Source: Ornithinimicrobium sp. F0845
GTDB lineage: Bacteria; Actinomycetota; Actinomycetes; Actinomycetales; Dermatophilaceae
DNA: 47,476 nt
Assembly (NCBI RefSeq): GCF_023015765.1
Contig: NZ_JALKAL010000001.1
Location: 1 to 47,476 of the forward strand
Direction of reading: 5' to 3'
Position numbers and translations under genes: made by a program. Within the stretch, counting starts at the first letter, position 1; each line of letters begins with the position of its first letter. Shown here in pieces: positions 25,375-33,695 of this stretch. Below the pieces are notes generated by a model that made no database searches, was not told the DNA's origin, and saw nothing but the letters and a program-made list of their open reading frames with translations.

Positions 25375-27014
25375 TCAGGTTCGAGGACGTCTCGGTGACC
25401 TACCGCGGCGCCGCGCGGCCCGCGCTGCGCGATGTCGACCTGGTGCTGCCCGAGGGGGAGCTGGTGCTCGTCGTCGGCCGCACCGGCGCCGGCAAGTCGA
25501 CCCTGCTGCGCGCCATCAACGGGCTCGTGCCGCACTTCACCGGCGGCCACCTCGAGGGCCGCGTCACCGTCAACGGCCTGGACACCCGCGACCACCCGCC
25601 CCGCGACCTCGCGCACGTCGTCGGCATGGTCGGACAGGACCCGCTCGCCGGTTTCGTGACCGACACGGTGGAGGAGGAGCTGGCCTACGGCATGGAGCAG
25701 CTGGCCGTCCCGCCGCAGGTCATGCGCAAGCGCGTGGAGGAGACCCTCGACCTGCTGGGCATCGCCGAGCTGCGCTCGCGCCCGCTGCGGACCCTGTCCG
25801 GCGGCCAGCAGCAGCGCGTCGCGATCGGGTCGGTGCTGACCATGGGCCCGCGCGTGCTCGTGCTCGACGAGCCCACCTCGGCTCTTGACCCGACCGCCGC
25901 CGAGGACGCCCTGGCCGCGATCACCCGCCTGGTGCACGATCTGGGGGTCACCGTGGTCGTCGCCGAGCACCGCATGGAGCGGGTCGTGCAGTATGCCGAT
26001 CGCCTCGTCCTCCTCCCCGGTGACGGCATCGTGGTGTCGGGTGATCCGGCGACGGTGCTCGCTCACTCGCCGGTCGCGCCGCCCGTGGTCGAGCTGGGCC
26101 GCGAGGCCGGGTGGTCGCCGCTGCCGCTGTCGGTCCGCGACGCGCGCCGCCGCGCCACTGCCCTGCGCGCCGAGCTGGTGGTGGCCGCGGGTGGGGGACG
26201 TGACACTGGTGCACCAGGTGCACCAGTGTCACGTCCCCCCGCAACGGCCCTGACCGCCAGCAAGGTCGTCGTGCGCTACGGGGACGTGGTGGCCGTCCGC
26301 GGCGTCGACCTGACCCTGCAGCACGGCTCGGTCACCGCCCTCATGGGCCGCAACGGCTCGGGCAAGTCCTCGCTGCTGTGGGCGCTGCAGGGCGCCGGGG
26401 CGCGCCAGTCCGGCTCGGTCACCGTGCAGGGCAAGGACCCGGGCAAGCTCCCCGCGCGCGCGGCCCGCGCCCTCGTCGGCCTGGTGCCGCAGTCGGCCTC
26501 GGACCTGCTCTACCTGGAGACGGTCGACGCCGAGTGTGCCGCCGCCGACCTGGAGTCCGGCAGCCCGACGGGTGCGTGCCGCGCGCTGCTGGACCGGATC
26601 GCACCCGGCATCGACGGGGACCGGCACCCGCGCGACCTGTCCGAGGGGCAGCGGCTGTCCCTCGTGCTCGCGGTCCAGCTGATCGCAGCGCCCGAGGTAC
26701 TCATGCTGGACGAGCCGACCCGGGGCCTGGACTACCGCGCCAAGGAGGAGCTGGCGCGGATCGTTGCCGAGCTCGCCGAGGCCGGCAAGGCCGTGGTCAT
26801 CGCCACCCACGACGTCGAGTTCGTCGCCGGCGCGGCCGGCCGGGTCGCCGTGATGGCCGAGGGTGAGATCGTCGCCGACGGCGACGCCGCCGCGGTGATC
26901 GGCGCCTCCCCGATGTTCGCGCCCCAGGTGGCCAAGGTCCTCGGTGCCCCGTGGCTCACCGTCGCCCAGGTGCGGGCGGCGCGTGACGGCATACTGCAGG
27001 AGAGCCGGCCGTGA
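25371..27014 (+). CDS. ECF transporter ATPase, two ABC domains fused, with in-frame palindromic insert
   Basis: 547 residues containing two ATP-binding domains equivalent to EcfA and EcfA'. Domain 1: Walker A GRTGAGKST (35-43), signature LSGGQQQR (near 142), Walker B VLVLDEPTSALD. Domain 2: Walker A GRNGSGKSS (near 325), an altered signature LSEGQRLS, and Walker B VLMLDEPTRGLD. They power uptake through the T component. The linker at about residues 275-290 (GGGRDTGAPGAPVSRPP) is encoded by a near-perfect palindrome (26193-26239) that also occurs at two other sites in the window, so the linker contains a mobile-like repeat. The start overlaps the T-component stop. Confidence 0.93.
   Translation: MIRFEDVSVTYRGAARPALRDVDLVLPEGELVLVVGRTGAGKSTLLRAINGLVPHFTGGHLEGRVTVNGLDTRDHPPRDLAHVVGMVGQDPLAGFVTDTVEEELAYGMEQLAVPPQVMRKRVEETLDLLGIAELRSRPLRTLSGGQQQRVAIGSVLTMGPRVLVLDEPTSALDPTAAEDALAAITRLVHDLGVTVVVAEHRMERVVQYADRLVLLPGDGIVVSGDPATVLAHSPVAPPVVELGREAGWSPLPLSVRDARRRATALRAELVVAAGGGRDTGAPGAPVSRPPATALTASKVVVRYGDVVAVRGVDLTLQHGSVTALMGRNGSGKSSLLWALQGAGARQSGSVTVQGKDPGKLPARAARALVGLVPQSASDLLYLETVDAECAAADLESGSPTGACRALLDRIAPGIDGDRHPRDLSEGQRLSLVLAVQLIAAPEVLMLDEPTRGLDYRAKEELARIVAELAEAGKAVVIATHDVEFVAGAAGRVAVMAEGEIVADGDAAAVIGASPMFAPQVAKVLGAPWLTVAQVRAARDGILQESRP
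26193..26239. repeat. Palindromic element copy 1, in frame inside the ECF ATPase gene
   Basis: Two 23-nt arms (26193-26215 and 26217-26239) are perfect reverse complements with one base between them; they include GGACGTGACACTGGTG. The whole 47-nt unit is read in frame as the linker between the two ABC domains. The same ends recur at 27879-27952 and 43657-43850. This copy has no internal 29-bp unit and is the minimal form. Confidence 0.95.
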
Positions 27015-28045
27015 GCGTCCTGGCCCTCAGGGGCCGCGCCCAGCGCTACCACCCGCCGCGCAGCGAGGCCATCCGCCTCAGACGCCGGTCCGGCCTGGCC
27101 ATCACCCTGGTGTCGCTGGCGGGGCTGGCGATGTTCGTCTGGCCGCTGTGGATCCCCGCCAGCCCCTCGGTCGTGCAGCACACCACCGACGCGCCGTTCC
27201 TCTTCATGGCCGTGCTGCCCTGCCTGATCCTGGTCGTCCTCGCCGAGGCCAGCGAGGGTGGCATGGACGCCAAGGCCCTGGCGATCCTCGGCGTCCTCTC
27301 CGCGGTCAACGCAGCGCTGCGACCGCTCGGGGCCGGCGTCGGCGGTCTCGAGCTCGTCTTCTTCGTGCTGGTGCTGGCCGGTCGGGTGTTCGGGCCCGGC
27401 TTCGGCTTCGTCCTGGGCTGCACCTCGATGTTCGCCTCCGCGCTGCTCACCGCCGGGGTCGGGCCGTGGCTGCCGTTCCAGATGCTGTGCGCGGCGTGGA
27501 TCGGGCTGGGCGCCGGGCTGCTCCCGCGGCGGGTCACCGGCAGGGCCGAGATCGCGATGCTCGCGGCGTATGGCGTGCTCGTCGCCTATCTCTTCGGCGC
27601 CCTGATGAACATGTGGTTCTGGCCGTTCGTCACCGGCGTCTCGGTCCCCGGCGCGGAGGGCTCCCTGGCCTATGTGGCCGGTGCCCCCGTGCTGGAGAAC
27701 CTGCACCGCTTCCTGGTGTTCACCCTGTTCACCTCGACGCTCGGCTGGGACACCCTGCGGGCCGTCACCAACGCGCTGCTCATCGTGATCCTTGGCCCGG
27801 CCCTCCTGGCGACGCTGCGCCGGGCGAGCAGACGGGCGTCGTTCGGGGTGCGCGGGACCTTTGGGAGCCGTGCTGTGCGGGGACGTGACACTGGTGCGCC
27901 ACACGCACCGGCCGAAACTCTGGAGCGCCAGGTGCACCAGTGTCACGTCCCCCCGCAGGGGCGGGTGGGCAGGCCGGTGTCAGCGGGGGACGGGGTCGAA
28001 AGCCCGGCGTCCGCCGCGGACGAGCCACTCGGCTCGGCGACCTAG
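27011..28045 (+). CDS. ECF transporter S component, probably cobalamin-related substrate
   Basis: 344 residues from a GTG overlapping the previous stop, with AGGAG 9 nt upstream. Six or so membrane helices occupy residues about 30-265 (SGLAITLVSLAGLAMFVWPLWI, LPCLILVVLAEASEGG, FVLVLAGRVFGPGFGFVLG, and others), the substrate-binding module of an ECF importer. The upstream B12 riboswitch suggests cobalamin or a precursor as ligand; this is inference from regulation. Residues beyond about 275 look like non-conserved sequence. They comprise a short dispersed repeat (near 27836) and a palindromic element (27879-27952) read as RGRDTGAPHAPAETLE. The C-terminal tail is therefore probably an addition to a normal 270-residue protein. 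A truncated second copy of this gene's 3' part is at 32431-32606. Confidence 0.85.
   Translation: MSVLALRGRAQRYHPPRSEAIRLRRRSGLAITLVSLAGLAMFVWPLWIPASPSVVQHTTDAPFLFMAVLPCLILVVLAEASEGGMDAKALAILGVLSAVNAALRPLGAGVGGLELVFFVLVLAGRVFGPGFGFVLGCTSMFASALLTAGVGPWLPFQMLCAAWIGLGAGLLPRRVTGRAEIAMLAAYGVLVAYLFGALMNMWFWPFVTGVSVPGAEGSLAYVAGAPVLENLHRFLVFTLFTSTLGWDTLRAVTNALLIVILGPALLATLRRASRRASFGVRGTFGSRAVRGRDTGAPHAPAETLERQVHQCHVPPQGRVGRPVSAGDGVESPASAADEPLGSAT
27879..27952. repeat. Palindromic element copy 2, inside the 3' end of the S-component gene
   Basis: The 19-nt arms 27879-27897 and 27934-27952 are perfect reverse complements (GGGGACGTGACACTGGTGC). The loop of 36 nt contains one ~29-nt unit beginning CTGGTGCGCCACACGC plus a partial unit. 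It is the one-unit form of the element at 26193 and 43657. It is read in frame, adding about 25 residues to the S component. Confidence 0.93.
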
Positions 28046-28126
28046 CAAAGTCCGTCGGCGGCTCCGTGCGGCCGCGGACGACCTCTACTCTCGCCTCGCA
28101 CCACTCGAGCCCGCCCGTGCCCCGCG

Positions 28127-29186
28127 TCACCCGACCTTGGCGACCGCCGCGGCCAGCTGCGGCTCGATGCCCTCAACAGCGAGTGCGATGGACTCCGGAG
28201 TCCCGGCCGCCAGGGCAACGTTGATCTCGTCGGTCTCCTCAAGGATGATCGCGCGGCCGTCCGAGGTCACGTCCAGGGAGTTGAGTGTCGCATCGCCCGT
28301 CAGCTCCTCCAGCGGCATGCCGATCGTGGTCAGCACCGCGACGTCGGCTTCGAAGGCTGTGACCTGCTCGGCCGCGACGGCGGCGAAGAAGCCACCCGGA
28401 GTGGCGAGCTCGGCCAGGGCCGGGTTCTGCACGAGGCCCAGCTCACCGAAGACGTCGAAGCGGGCGTCCCCGGCCACGTAGCCTCCGTAGGCGTCGCCGA
28501 ACTTCACGCCGTACACGAAGGTCGTCCCCTCGAAGTCGGGGTTGGCCTCAGCGGTCTCGCTGAGGACCTGATCGGTCTCGGCGATGGCCGCTGCGGCCTC
28601 CTCGTCCTTGCCGATCGCCTGGCCGATGATCTCGGTCTGGGTGCGCCAGTCGACCGCGAAGTCGGGGGCGTCCTCCGGGGCCGTGGCGACCGGGGCGATC
28701 TGCGAGAGCCGGTCGAAGACCTTGTCGTCGCTGGCGGCCCGCACGTTGAGGATCAGGTCGGGTTCAAGCAGCTCGATCTGCTCGTAGTTGTAACCCGTCC
28801 CCGTGTTCTGGATGACCGTGACCTCGGTGTCCCCCACCGAGTCCGTCGCCCACGGGCCCACCCCGTGGTTCTCCTCACCGTGCCCCTGCCAGTCGTAGAT
28901 CCCCACCGGCGTCAGGCCCAGCGACGCCGCGATCTCCCCGTCGGACCAGCCGAGGGCCACGACCTTGAAGGTGTCGCCGGCCTGGGTGACGTCCGTGGTG
29001 GGGCCGCGGTCGACCGTGCCGATGACGCCGGACCCGGCGTCGCCCCCGTCGGCGGTGGTGCCACCGTCGGCGCTGGTGCCCTCGTCAGCGGGGTTCGGCT
29101 CGTCCCCGTCGGACGAACCGCACCCGGTGAGGGGCGAGGCCGACGGTCAGGGCGATGGCGGTGATCAGGTGGCGCTGGGTTCGCAT
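28127..29186 (-). pseudogene. Iron-siderophore substrate-binding lipoprotein, frameshifted in the signal peptide
   Basis: The mature protein is intact in one frame (28127 to about 29130). It has an Asp/Gly-rich linker, then FKVVALGWSDGEIAASLGL, YNYEQIELLEPDLILNVRA (the siderophore-binding family's E-x-I-x-x-L-x-PDLI motif) and FGELGLVQNPALAEL. The signal peptide MRTQRHLITAIALTVGLA is encoded in another frame from ATG 29186. The lipobox L-T-G-C with Cys follows in the mature frame. An extra C in the CCCC run (GGGG at 29131-29134 on the plus strand) separates them. With one base removed it reads VGLALTGC. It would capture ferric siderophores outside the membrane. Either a real null mutation or a homopolymer sequencing error. 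Confidence 0.85.
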
Positions 29187-29289
29187 GGCGGCTTCCTTCG
29201 GAGTATGTCGGTGGGCTGGTGTGTCAGCGGGCTGGTTTCGGTGAGCAGGCGGTGGGCGGGGATGCACTTCAGCGGGTAGGGGTGTGGTC

Positions 29290-30158
29290 TCAGGTCGAGG
29301 CGCGTGCGGTGGCGGTGTCGCCGGGCCGGTCGACGCCCACGACCGCGTCCCGGGAGAGCGGGATGACCAGCGGGGTCCCGGACTCCGGGTCGTCCACGAC
29401 ACGGGTGCGCACCCCGAAGACCGCGCGGACCGTCTCCTCGGTCACCACCTCGCGCGGCGTGCCCTCGGCGACGATGGACCCGTTGCGCATGGCGATCAGG
29501 TGGGTGGCGTAGCGCGCGGCCTGGTTGAGGTCGTGCAGGACGGCGACGAGGGTCCGGCCCTCCCGGTTGAGTCGCGAGCACAGGTCGAGCACCTCGAGCT
29601 GGTGCGCCAGGTCGAGGTAGGTCGTGGGCTCGTCGAGCAGCAGGATCGGCGTCTCCTGGGCCAGGGCTGTGGCGATCCACACCCGCTGCCGCTGGCCTCC
29701 GGACAGTTCGTCCACGGGCCGGGTGGACAGCTCGACGAGCTGAGTCGCTTCGAGCGCCCGGCGGACCGCGGCCTCGTCCTTGTCGGTCCACTGGGTGAAC
29801 AACCGCTGGTAGGGGAAGCGGCCCCGGGAGACCAGGTCCACGACCGTGATCCCCTCCGGGGCCAGGGACTGCTGGGGGAGGAGCCCCAGCTCGCGGGCGA
29901 ACTCCTTGCCCCGGTAGGACTGCACGTCCTTGCCGTCCAGCAGCACGCTGCCGGCCGTCGGCTTGAGCAGGCGCGAGAGGCTGCGCAGCAGGGTCGACTT
30001 GCCGCAGGCGTTGGGGCCGACGATCACGGTGAAGGACCCGTCGGGATGGCCACGTCCAGGCCGGAGATCACCCTGCGCGCGTCGTAGCCGACGTCGAGGG
30101 ACTCTCCGTGCAGCCGTGAGGTGTGCGAACGAGGGGGTGGTGCGTCTGTCGCCGTCAC
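29290..30158 (-). pseudogene. Ferric-siderophore ABC transporter ATPase (FecE-type), frameshifted near the N-terminus
   Basis: From GTG 30158 the first ~38 residues (DAPPPRSHTSRLHGESLDVGYDARRV...LDVAIP) lie in one frame. The remainder, from DGSFTVIVGPNACGKSTLLRSLSRLL (Walker A) to LSGGQRQRVWIATAL (signature), ILLLDEPTTYLDLAHQLEVL (Walker B) and VLHDLNQAARYATHLIAM (H-loop), is in a second frame. The break is at about 30043-30046, where one missing base between VAIP and DGSF would restore continuity. The GTG overlaps the preceding permease stop. The domain order is that of FecE/FepC siderophore ATPases. Its effect depends on whether the indel is real. Confidence 0.85.
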
Positions 30159-31255
30159 GCGGCCACCTTTCGGGACTGGGCGATGAGCAGACCGAGCAGA
30201 TAGACGCCACCGAGCGCGGTGGTCACGACGCCGACCGGCAGCTGCACCGGCGCGAGCATCGTGCGGGCGAGGGCGTCGCTGACCACCAGGAGGGTGGCGC
30301 CCACCGCGGCCGTGGTGATGAGGGGGATGCCGGGGCTGCGGGTGATCCGCATGGCCACCTGCGGCGCGACGAGGGCGATGAACGCGATCGGCCCGGCCAC
30401 CGCCGTCGTCACGGCGACCAGCCCGACGCCCACGAGCAGCAGCAGGAACTGGGCCCGCCCGGTGTGCACGCCCCTGCTCTGCGCGGAGTCCTCGCCGAGC
30501 TCGAACATCCGCATGCTCGGGGTCAGCAGGGCCAGCGCAGGCAGGAGGACCACCAGGGAGAGGGCGACGGGGACGACATCGGCGAAGCGCAGCTCCCCGA
30601 AGATGCCCTGACCCCACGCCGCGGCAGTGGCCGCGTTCTCCACCCGTGCCCGCACCAGGAGGAAGCCGTTGAACGCGATGAGCATCGCGCTGATGCCGAT
30701 GCCCACGACGATCAGCCGGGTGCCGTTGATCCCGTCCTTCAAGGCCAGGAGGTAGACCGCGATCCCGGTGGCCAGTCCGCCGATGAGCGCGCCGAAGGTG
30801 GCGCCTCCGTAGCCGAGGCCAAGGACCAGCATCGCGACGAGCGCGCCGGTGTTGGCGCCGCTGGTGAAGCCGATGATGTCCGGGCTGCCCAGCGGGTTGC
30901 GCGTCAGGGTCTGGAAGATCGCGCCGCTGAGCCCGAGCGAGGCGCCGCCGAGGACGGCGACGAGGACCCGCGGCAGCCGTCCCTCCACGACGATGCGCTG
31001 GATGGCCTCGGACTCGGTCCCGGCGAAGGCGCCGGCCACCCGGTCCAGCGGGAGGTTCGCGCCCTCGACGGAGCCGACACCCAGGGACCATACGGAGACG
31101 GCGACCGTCACAAGGGCCAGCAGCCCGGTGATGACCAGGGTGCGCAGGTCGACCTTCAGCCGGGCGCGGCCACCGCCCAGGGCGACGAACCGGGTCCGCC
31201 GCGGCCAGATCGGGCGCTCGACGAGGGTGTCTGGGGCGGCGGTCTCGCTGCTCAC
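30155..31255 (-). CDS. Iron-siderophore ABC transporter permease (FecCD family)
   Basis: 366 residues, the only intact gene of this operon. About ten helices are present. The N-terminus carries a 45-residue charged tail. GRLPRVLVAVLGGASLGLSGAIFQTLTRNPLGSPDIIGFTSGANTG is the FecCD family's most conserved stretch (the N-P-L-x-x-P-D/S motif). VGLVAVTTAVAGPIAFIALVAPQVAMRI is the EAA-like coupling loop. It starts at GTG 31255, overlapping the stop of the first permease. With the first permease it would form the heterodimeric channel for ferric siderophores. Confidence 0.93.
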   Translation of the reverse strand: MSSETAAPDTLVERPIWPRRTRFVALGGGRARLKVDLRTLVITGLLALVTVAVSVWSLGVGSVEGANLPLDRVAGAFAGTESEAIQRIVVEGRLPRVLVAVLGGASLGLSGAIFQTLTRNPLGSPDIIGFTSGANTGALVAMLVLGLGYGGATFGALIGGLATGIAVYLLALKDGINGTRLIVVGIGISAMLIAFNGFLLVRARVENAATAAAWGQGIFGELRFADVVPVALSLVVLLPALALLTPSMRMFELGEDSAQSRGVHTGRAQFLLLLVGVGLVAVTTAVAGPIAFIALVAPQVAMRITRSPGIPLITTAAVGATLLVVSDALARTMLAPVQLPVGVVTTALGGVYLLGLLIAQSRKVAA

Positions 31256-32288
31256 AGCTCCTTCACCCCGCGCGTGCGGACCAGCTGGATGAGGACCGGA
31301 GCGCCGATGAAGGCGGTGATCATGCCGACCGGCAGCTCGGTCTCCAGCGCGACCCGCCCCACGATGTCGGCACCGAGGAAGAGGATCGGCGCAGCCAGTG
31401 CCGATGCCGGGAGGATCCAGCGCTGGTCGGGGCCGACCACGGAGCGGACCGCGTGTGGGATCATCAGGCCCAGGAAGGAGATCGGCCCTATCGCGGCGGT
31501 CCCCGCTCCGCAGAGCAGGGTGAGTGCCACGAAGCCGGCGGTGCGCACCGTGGTCACCGGGACACCGAGGGCGCGGGCCCGGTCGTCACCCAGGGCGAGG
31601 GCGTTGAGATAGCCGGTGAGCGCGAAGGCGATGAGCAGGCCCACCACGATGTAGGGCGCCGTGGTCAGGAAGAGCTCCATCCCGTGGTCCTTCTGGAGCG
31701 ACCCGACCGCCCAGCCACGGATCTTGTCGAACGTCTTGGGGTCGATCATCGTGATGCCGAAGGCCACCCCGGTGAACACGCAGCTCACGGCGACGCCGGT
31801 GAGCACCCCTTTCGCCGGACCGGCACCGCCCCGCCCGCGGGACCCCACGGCATACACGAGGAGTCCGGCCAGGAACGCCCCGCCCATCGCAAAGACCACG
31901 TTGCCGAAGGTCGTGGTGGCACCGAAGGTGGCGAAGCCCACGACCATGGCAAAGTAGGCGCCGGCGTTGACGCCCAGGATCCCGGGGTCGGCGAGCGGGT
32001 TGCGGGTGAGCGCCTGCATCAGCGCACCGGCGACCCCCATCGCCGCCCCGACGCTCAGCCCGAGATAGGTCCGGGGCAGCCGGGTGCTGCGGATGATCTG
32101 GCTGTTGGTCGACCCGTCGTCGTGCCAGAGCGCGGCCCACGTGTCAGAGAGCGGGATGTCCCCGCTGCCGACGAAGACCGAGAGCAGTGCGATGCCGGCC
32201 AGGACCGCGCCATCACCAGGAGCGCGACCGACCGCTGGGCGGTGCGGGACCGCTCGGCGGTGGTGCGTCCAGCGACGACAGCGACCAC
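31252..32288 (-). pseudogene. Iron-siderophore ABC transporter permease (FecCD family), frameshifted near the N-terminus
   Basis: The N-terminal region from GTG 32288 (VAVVAGRTTAERSRTAQRSVALLVMA) and the rest (VLAGIALLSVFVGSGDIPL...LPRTYLGLSVGAAMGVAGALMQALTRNPLADPGILGVNAGAYFAMV) are in different frames. One missing base near 32205-32212 would give LLVMAAVLAGIALLS and restore a full FecCD permease. The conserved NPLADPGILGVNAG is intact. It is the first gene of the operon, with the iron box 37-51 nt upstream of GTG 32288. As with its neighbours, the indel could be real decay or an error. Confidence 0.85.
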
Positions 32289-32324
32289 GGGTAACCTTTC
32301 TTGCCGCGCCGGGTGCGCAGCCAA

Positions 32325-32339
32325 GTTAGGTTACCTAAC
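32325..32339 (-). promoter_or_regulatory. Iron box (DtxR/IdeR-type operator)
   Basis: GTTAGGT-T-ACCTAAC at 32325-32339 is an almost perfect 7-1-7 palindrome matching the DtxR/IdeR core (TTAGGTTAGCCTAACCTAA consensus). It lies just upstream of the siderophore operon, so the operon should be shut off when Fe2+ is sufficient. The regulator itself is not in the window. Confidence 0.85.
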
Positions 32340-32361
32340 CAGACCAACCCATTCTTGGGGT

Positions 32362-32408
32362 AGTTTTGTACGCCTCCCACGTCTTCGTGGGGAAGTTTTG
32401 TACGCCTC
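32362..32408. repeat. 15-bp direct repeat flanking a perfect hairpin
   Basis: AGTTTTGTACGCCTC occurs at 32362-32376 and again at 32394-32408. Between them CCCACG-TCTT-CGTGGG (32376-32391) makes a 6-bp stem with a TCTT loop. The repeats are unusually T-rich for this genome. The arrangement sits at the junction between the siderophore operon and the S-component fragment. It could be a mobile-element footprint, a binding site pair or a small-RNA gene; function unknown. Confidence 0.8.
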
Positions 32409-32430
32409 ACGCCCCGTGGATTGTGCGCTC

Positions 32431-32606
32431 GTGCTGGGGAACCTGCACCGCTTCCTGGTGTTCACCCTGTTCACCTCGACCCCCTCGGCTGGGACATCCT
32501 GCGGGCCGACACCGACGCCATCCTGCTCCTCGCCCCCGCGCTCCTGGCGACACTGCGCCGGGCGAGCCGGCGGGCGTTGTTCGGGGTGCGCGCGACGTTC
32601 GGCGGA
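32431..32606 (+). pseudogene. Truncated duplicate of the 3' end of the ECF S-component gene
   Basis: This stretch matches 27689-27863 almost base for base at first (GTGCTGG-GAACCTGCACC, then CTTCCTGGTGTTCACCCTG), with a 2-nt insertion after CTCGAC and a few codons lost. After the insertion the frame LGWDILRADTDAILLLAPALLATLRRASRRALFGVRATFG matches the S-component helix LGWDTLRAVTNALLI...ALLATLRRASRRASFGVRGTFG. The 5' part of the gene is missing. This remnant of a second or duplicated ECF S gene is open in frame into the downstream FGE gene. Confidence 0.88.
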
Positions 32607-32672
32607 CGGTCCGGACGGCGGGGCGTTCGGACCCAAAGGCGTAGCCCACGCCGCGTCACCTACCGTGGCCTC

Positions 32673-33575
32673 ATGGCCGACGACATGGTGCACATCCAGG
32701 GCGGGACCCTGCTCATGGGGTCCGATGAGTTCTACCCCGACGAGCGACCCGTCCATGAGCGCACCGTGGCGTCCTTCGAGATCGACCGCTACGAGGTCAC
32801 CAACGAGGACTACGCACGCTTCGTCGAGGACACGGGATACTTGACTGTCGCCGAGCGGGAGCTGGACCCGGCCGACTTCCCGGGAGCTGACCCGGCGGAC
32901 CTGGTGCCCGGGGCGATGGTGTTCACGCCCACGCAGGGTCCGGTCGACCTGCGGAACTGGCGCCTGTGGTGGCGCTGGCAACCAGGCGCGTCCTGGTCGC
33001 ACCCTGCCGGCCCCGCCTCCTCGATCGAGGACCGTCTGCTGCACCCGGTCGTGCACGTCGCCTTCGAGGACGTCATGGCCTATGCCGAATGGGCCGGGAA
33101 GCGGCTGCCCACCGAGGAGGAGCACGAGTTTGCCGCGCGCGGGGGCCTCGTCGGTGCACGGTTCGCGTGGGGGCAGGAGATCTATCCCACAGGGAAGGCC
33201 GCGGCCAACACCTGGCTCGGGCGCTTCCCCTACGACAACCAGGGCGTCGGCGACGCAGCACCGGTCGGCTCCTACGAGCCCAACGGCTACGGGCTCTATG
33301 ACATGACCGGCAATGTGTGGGAGTGGACCAGCGACTACTACACGCCCCGGCACCTGCGGCCAGGTGACACACCGGTGGACACTGGCGAGCGGGCCAGCCT
33401 GCTGGCTGCAGCCAGTGCCGAGCAAGGTTTCCCGATACCGCGGCGCGTCCTGAAGGGCGGCTCGCACCTGTGCTCCCCGGACTATTGCCTGCGCTTCCGA
33501 CCGGCCGCGCGCTCGCCCCAGGCCGAGGACACCGGTATGTCGCACATCGGCTTTCGCTGCGCCCGCGACGCCTGA
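32673..33575 (+). CDS. Formylglycine-generating enzyme (sulfatase-modifying factor)
   Basis: 300 residues of the SUMF1/FGE family, which oxidises the Cys of a CxPxR motif to formylglycine to activate sulfatases. Family features are MVHIQGGTLLMGSDEFYPDERPVHERTV at the start, FEIDRYEVTNEDYARFV, VHVAFEDVMAYAEWAGKRLPTEEEHEFAARGG, PNGYGLYDMTGNVWEWTSDYY, and the catalytic GGSHLCSPDYCLRFRPAAR with both Cys (267 and 272). The Cys pair marks it as a true FGE and not a redox-dead homologue. ATG 32673 has no clear ribosome-binding site; the frame is open upstream through the S-component fragment. Its presumed substrate, a Cys-type sulfatase, starts 120 nt downstream. Confidence 0.93.
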   Translation: MADDMVHIQGGTLLMGSDEFYPDERPVHERTVASFEIDRYEVTNEDYARFVEDTGYLTVAERELDPADFPGADPADLVPGAMVFTPTQGPVDLRNWRLWWRWQPGASWSHPAGPASSIEDRLLHPVVHVAFEDVMAYAEWAGKRLPTEEEHEFAARGGLVGARFAWGQEIYPTGKAAANTWLGRFPYDNQGVGDAAPVGSYEPNGYGLYDMTGNVWEWTSDYYTPRHLRPGDTPVDTGERASLLAAASAEQGFPIPRRVLKGGSHLCSPDYCLRFRPAARSPQAEDTGMSHIGFRCARDA

Positions 33576-33584
33576 GCTCGACTC

Positions 33585-33601
33585 TCACCCGTACCGGGTG
33601 A
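33585..33601 (+). terminator. Hairpin between FGE and sulfatase genes
   Basis: TCACCCG (33585-33591), TAC loop, CGGGTGA (33595-33601): a 7-bp perfect stem 10 nt after the FGE stop. It lacks a T-run. It could be a weak terminator or an operator before the sulfatase promoter. Confidence 0.35.
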
Positions 33602-33695
33602 ATTGGCGGGTAGACTAACTCGGCGAATAGCCATAGGCCTGACGCGGCGATAGCTTCGTGAGGACGCTGTCGGTGACACACGGGAGGCCCGCACC

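Noticed and set aside
29930-31612. 560-residue plus-strand open frame
   Set aside because: It is antisense to the siderophore ATPase and permease genes, with a low-complexity Asp/Gly/Gln-rich composition and no domain.
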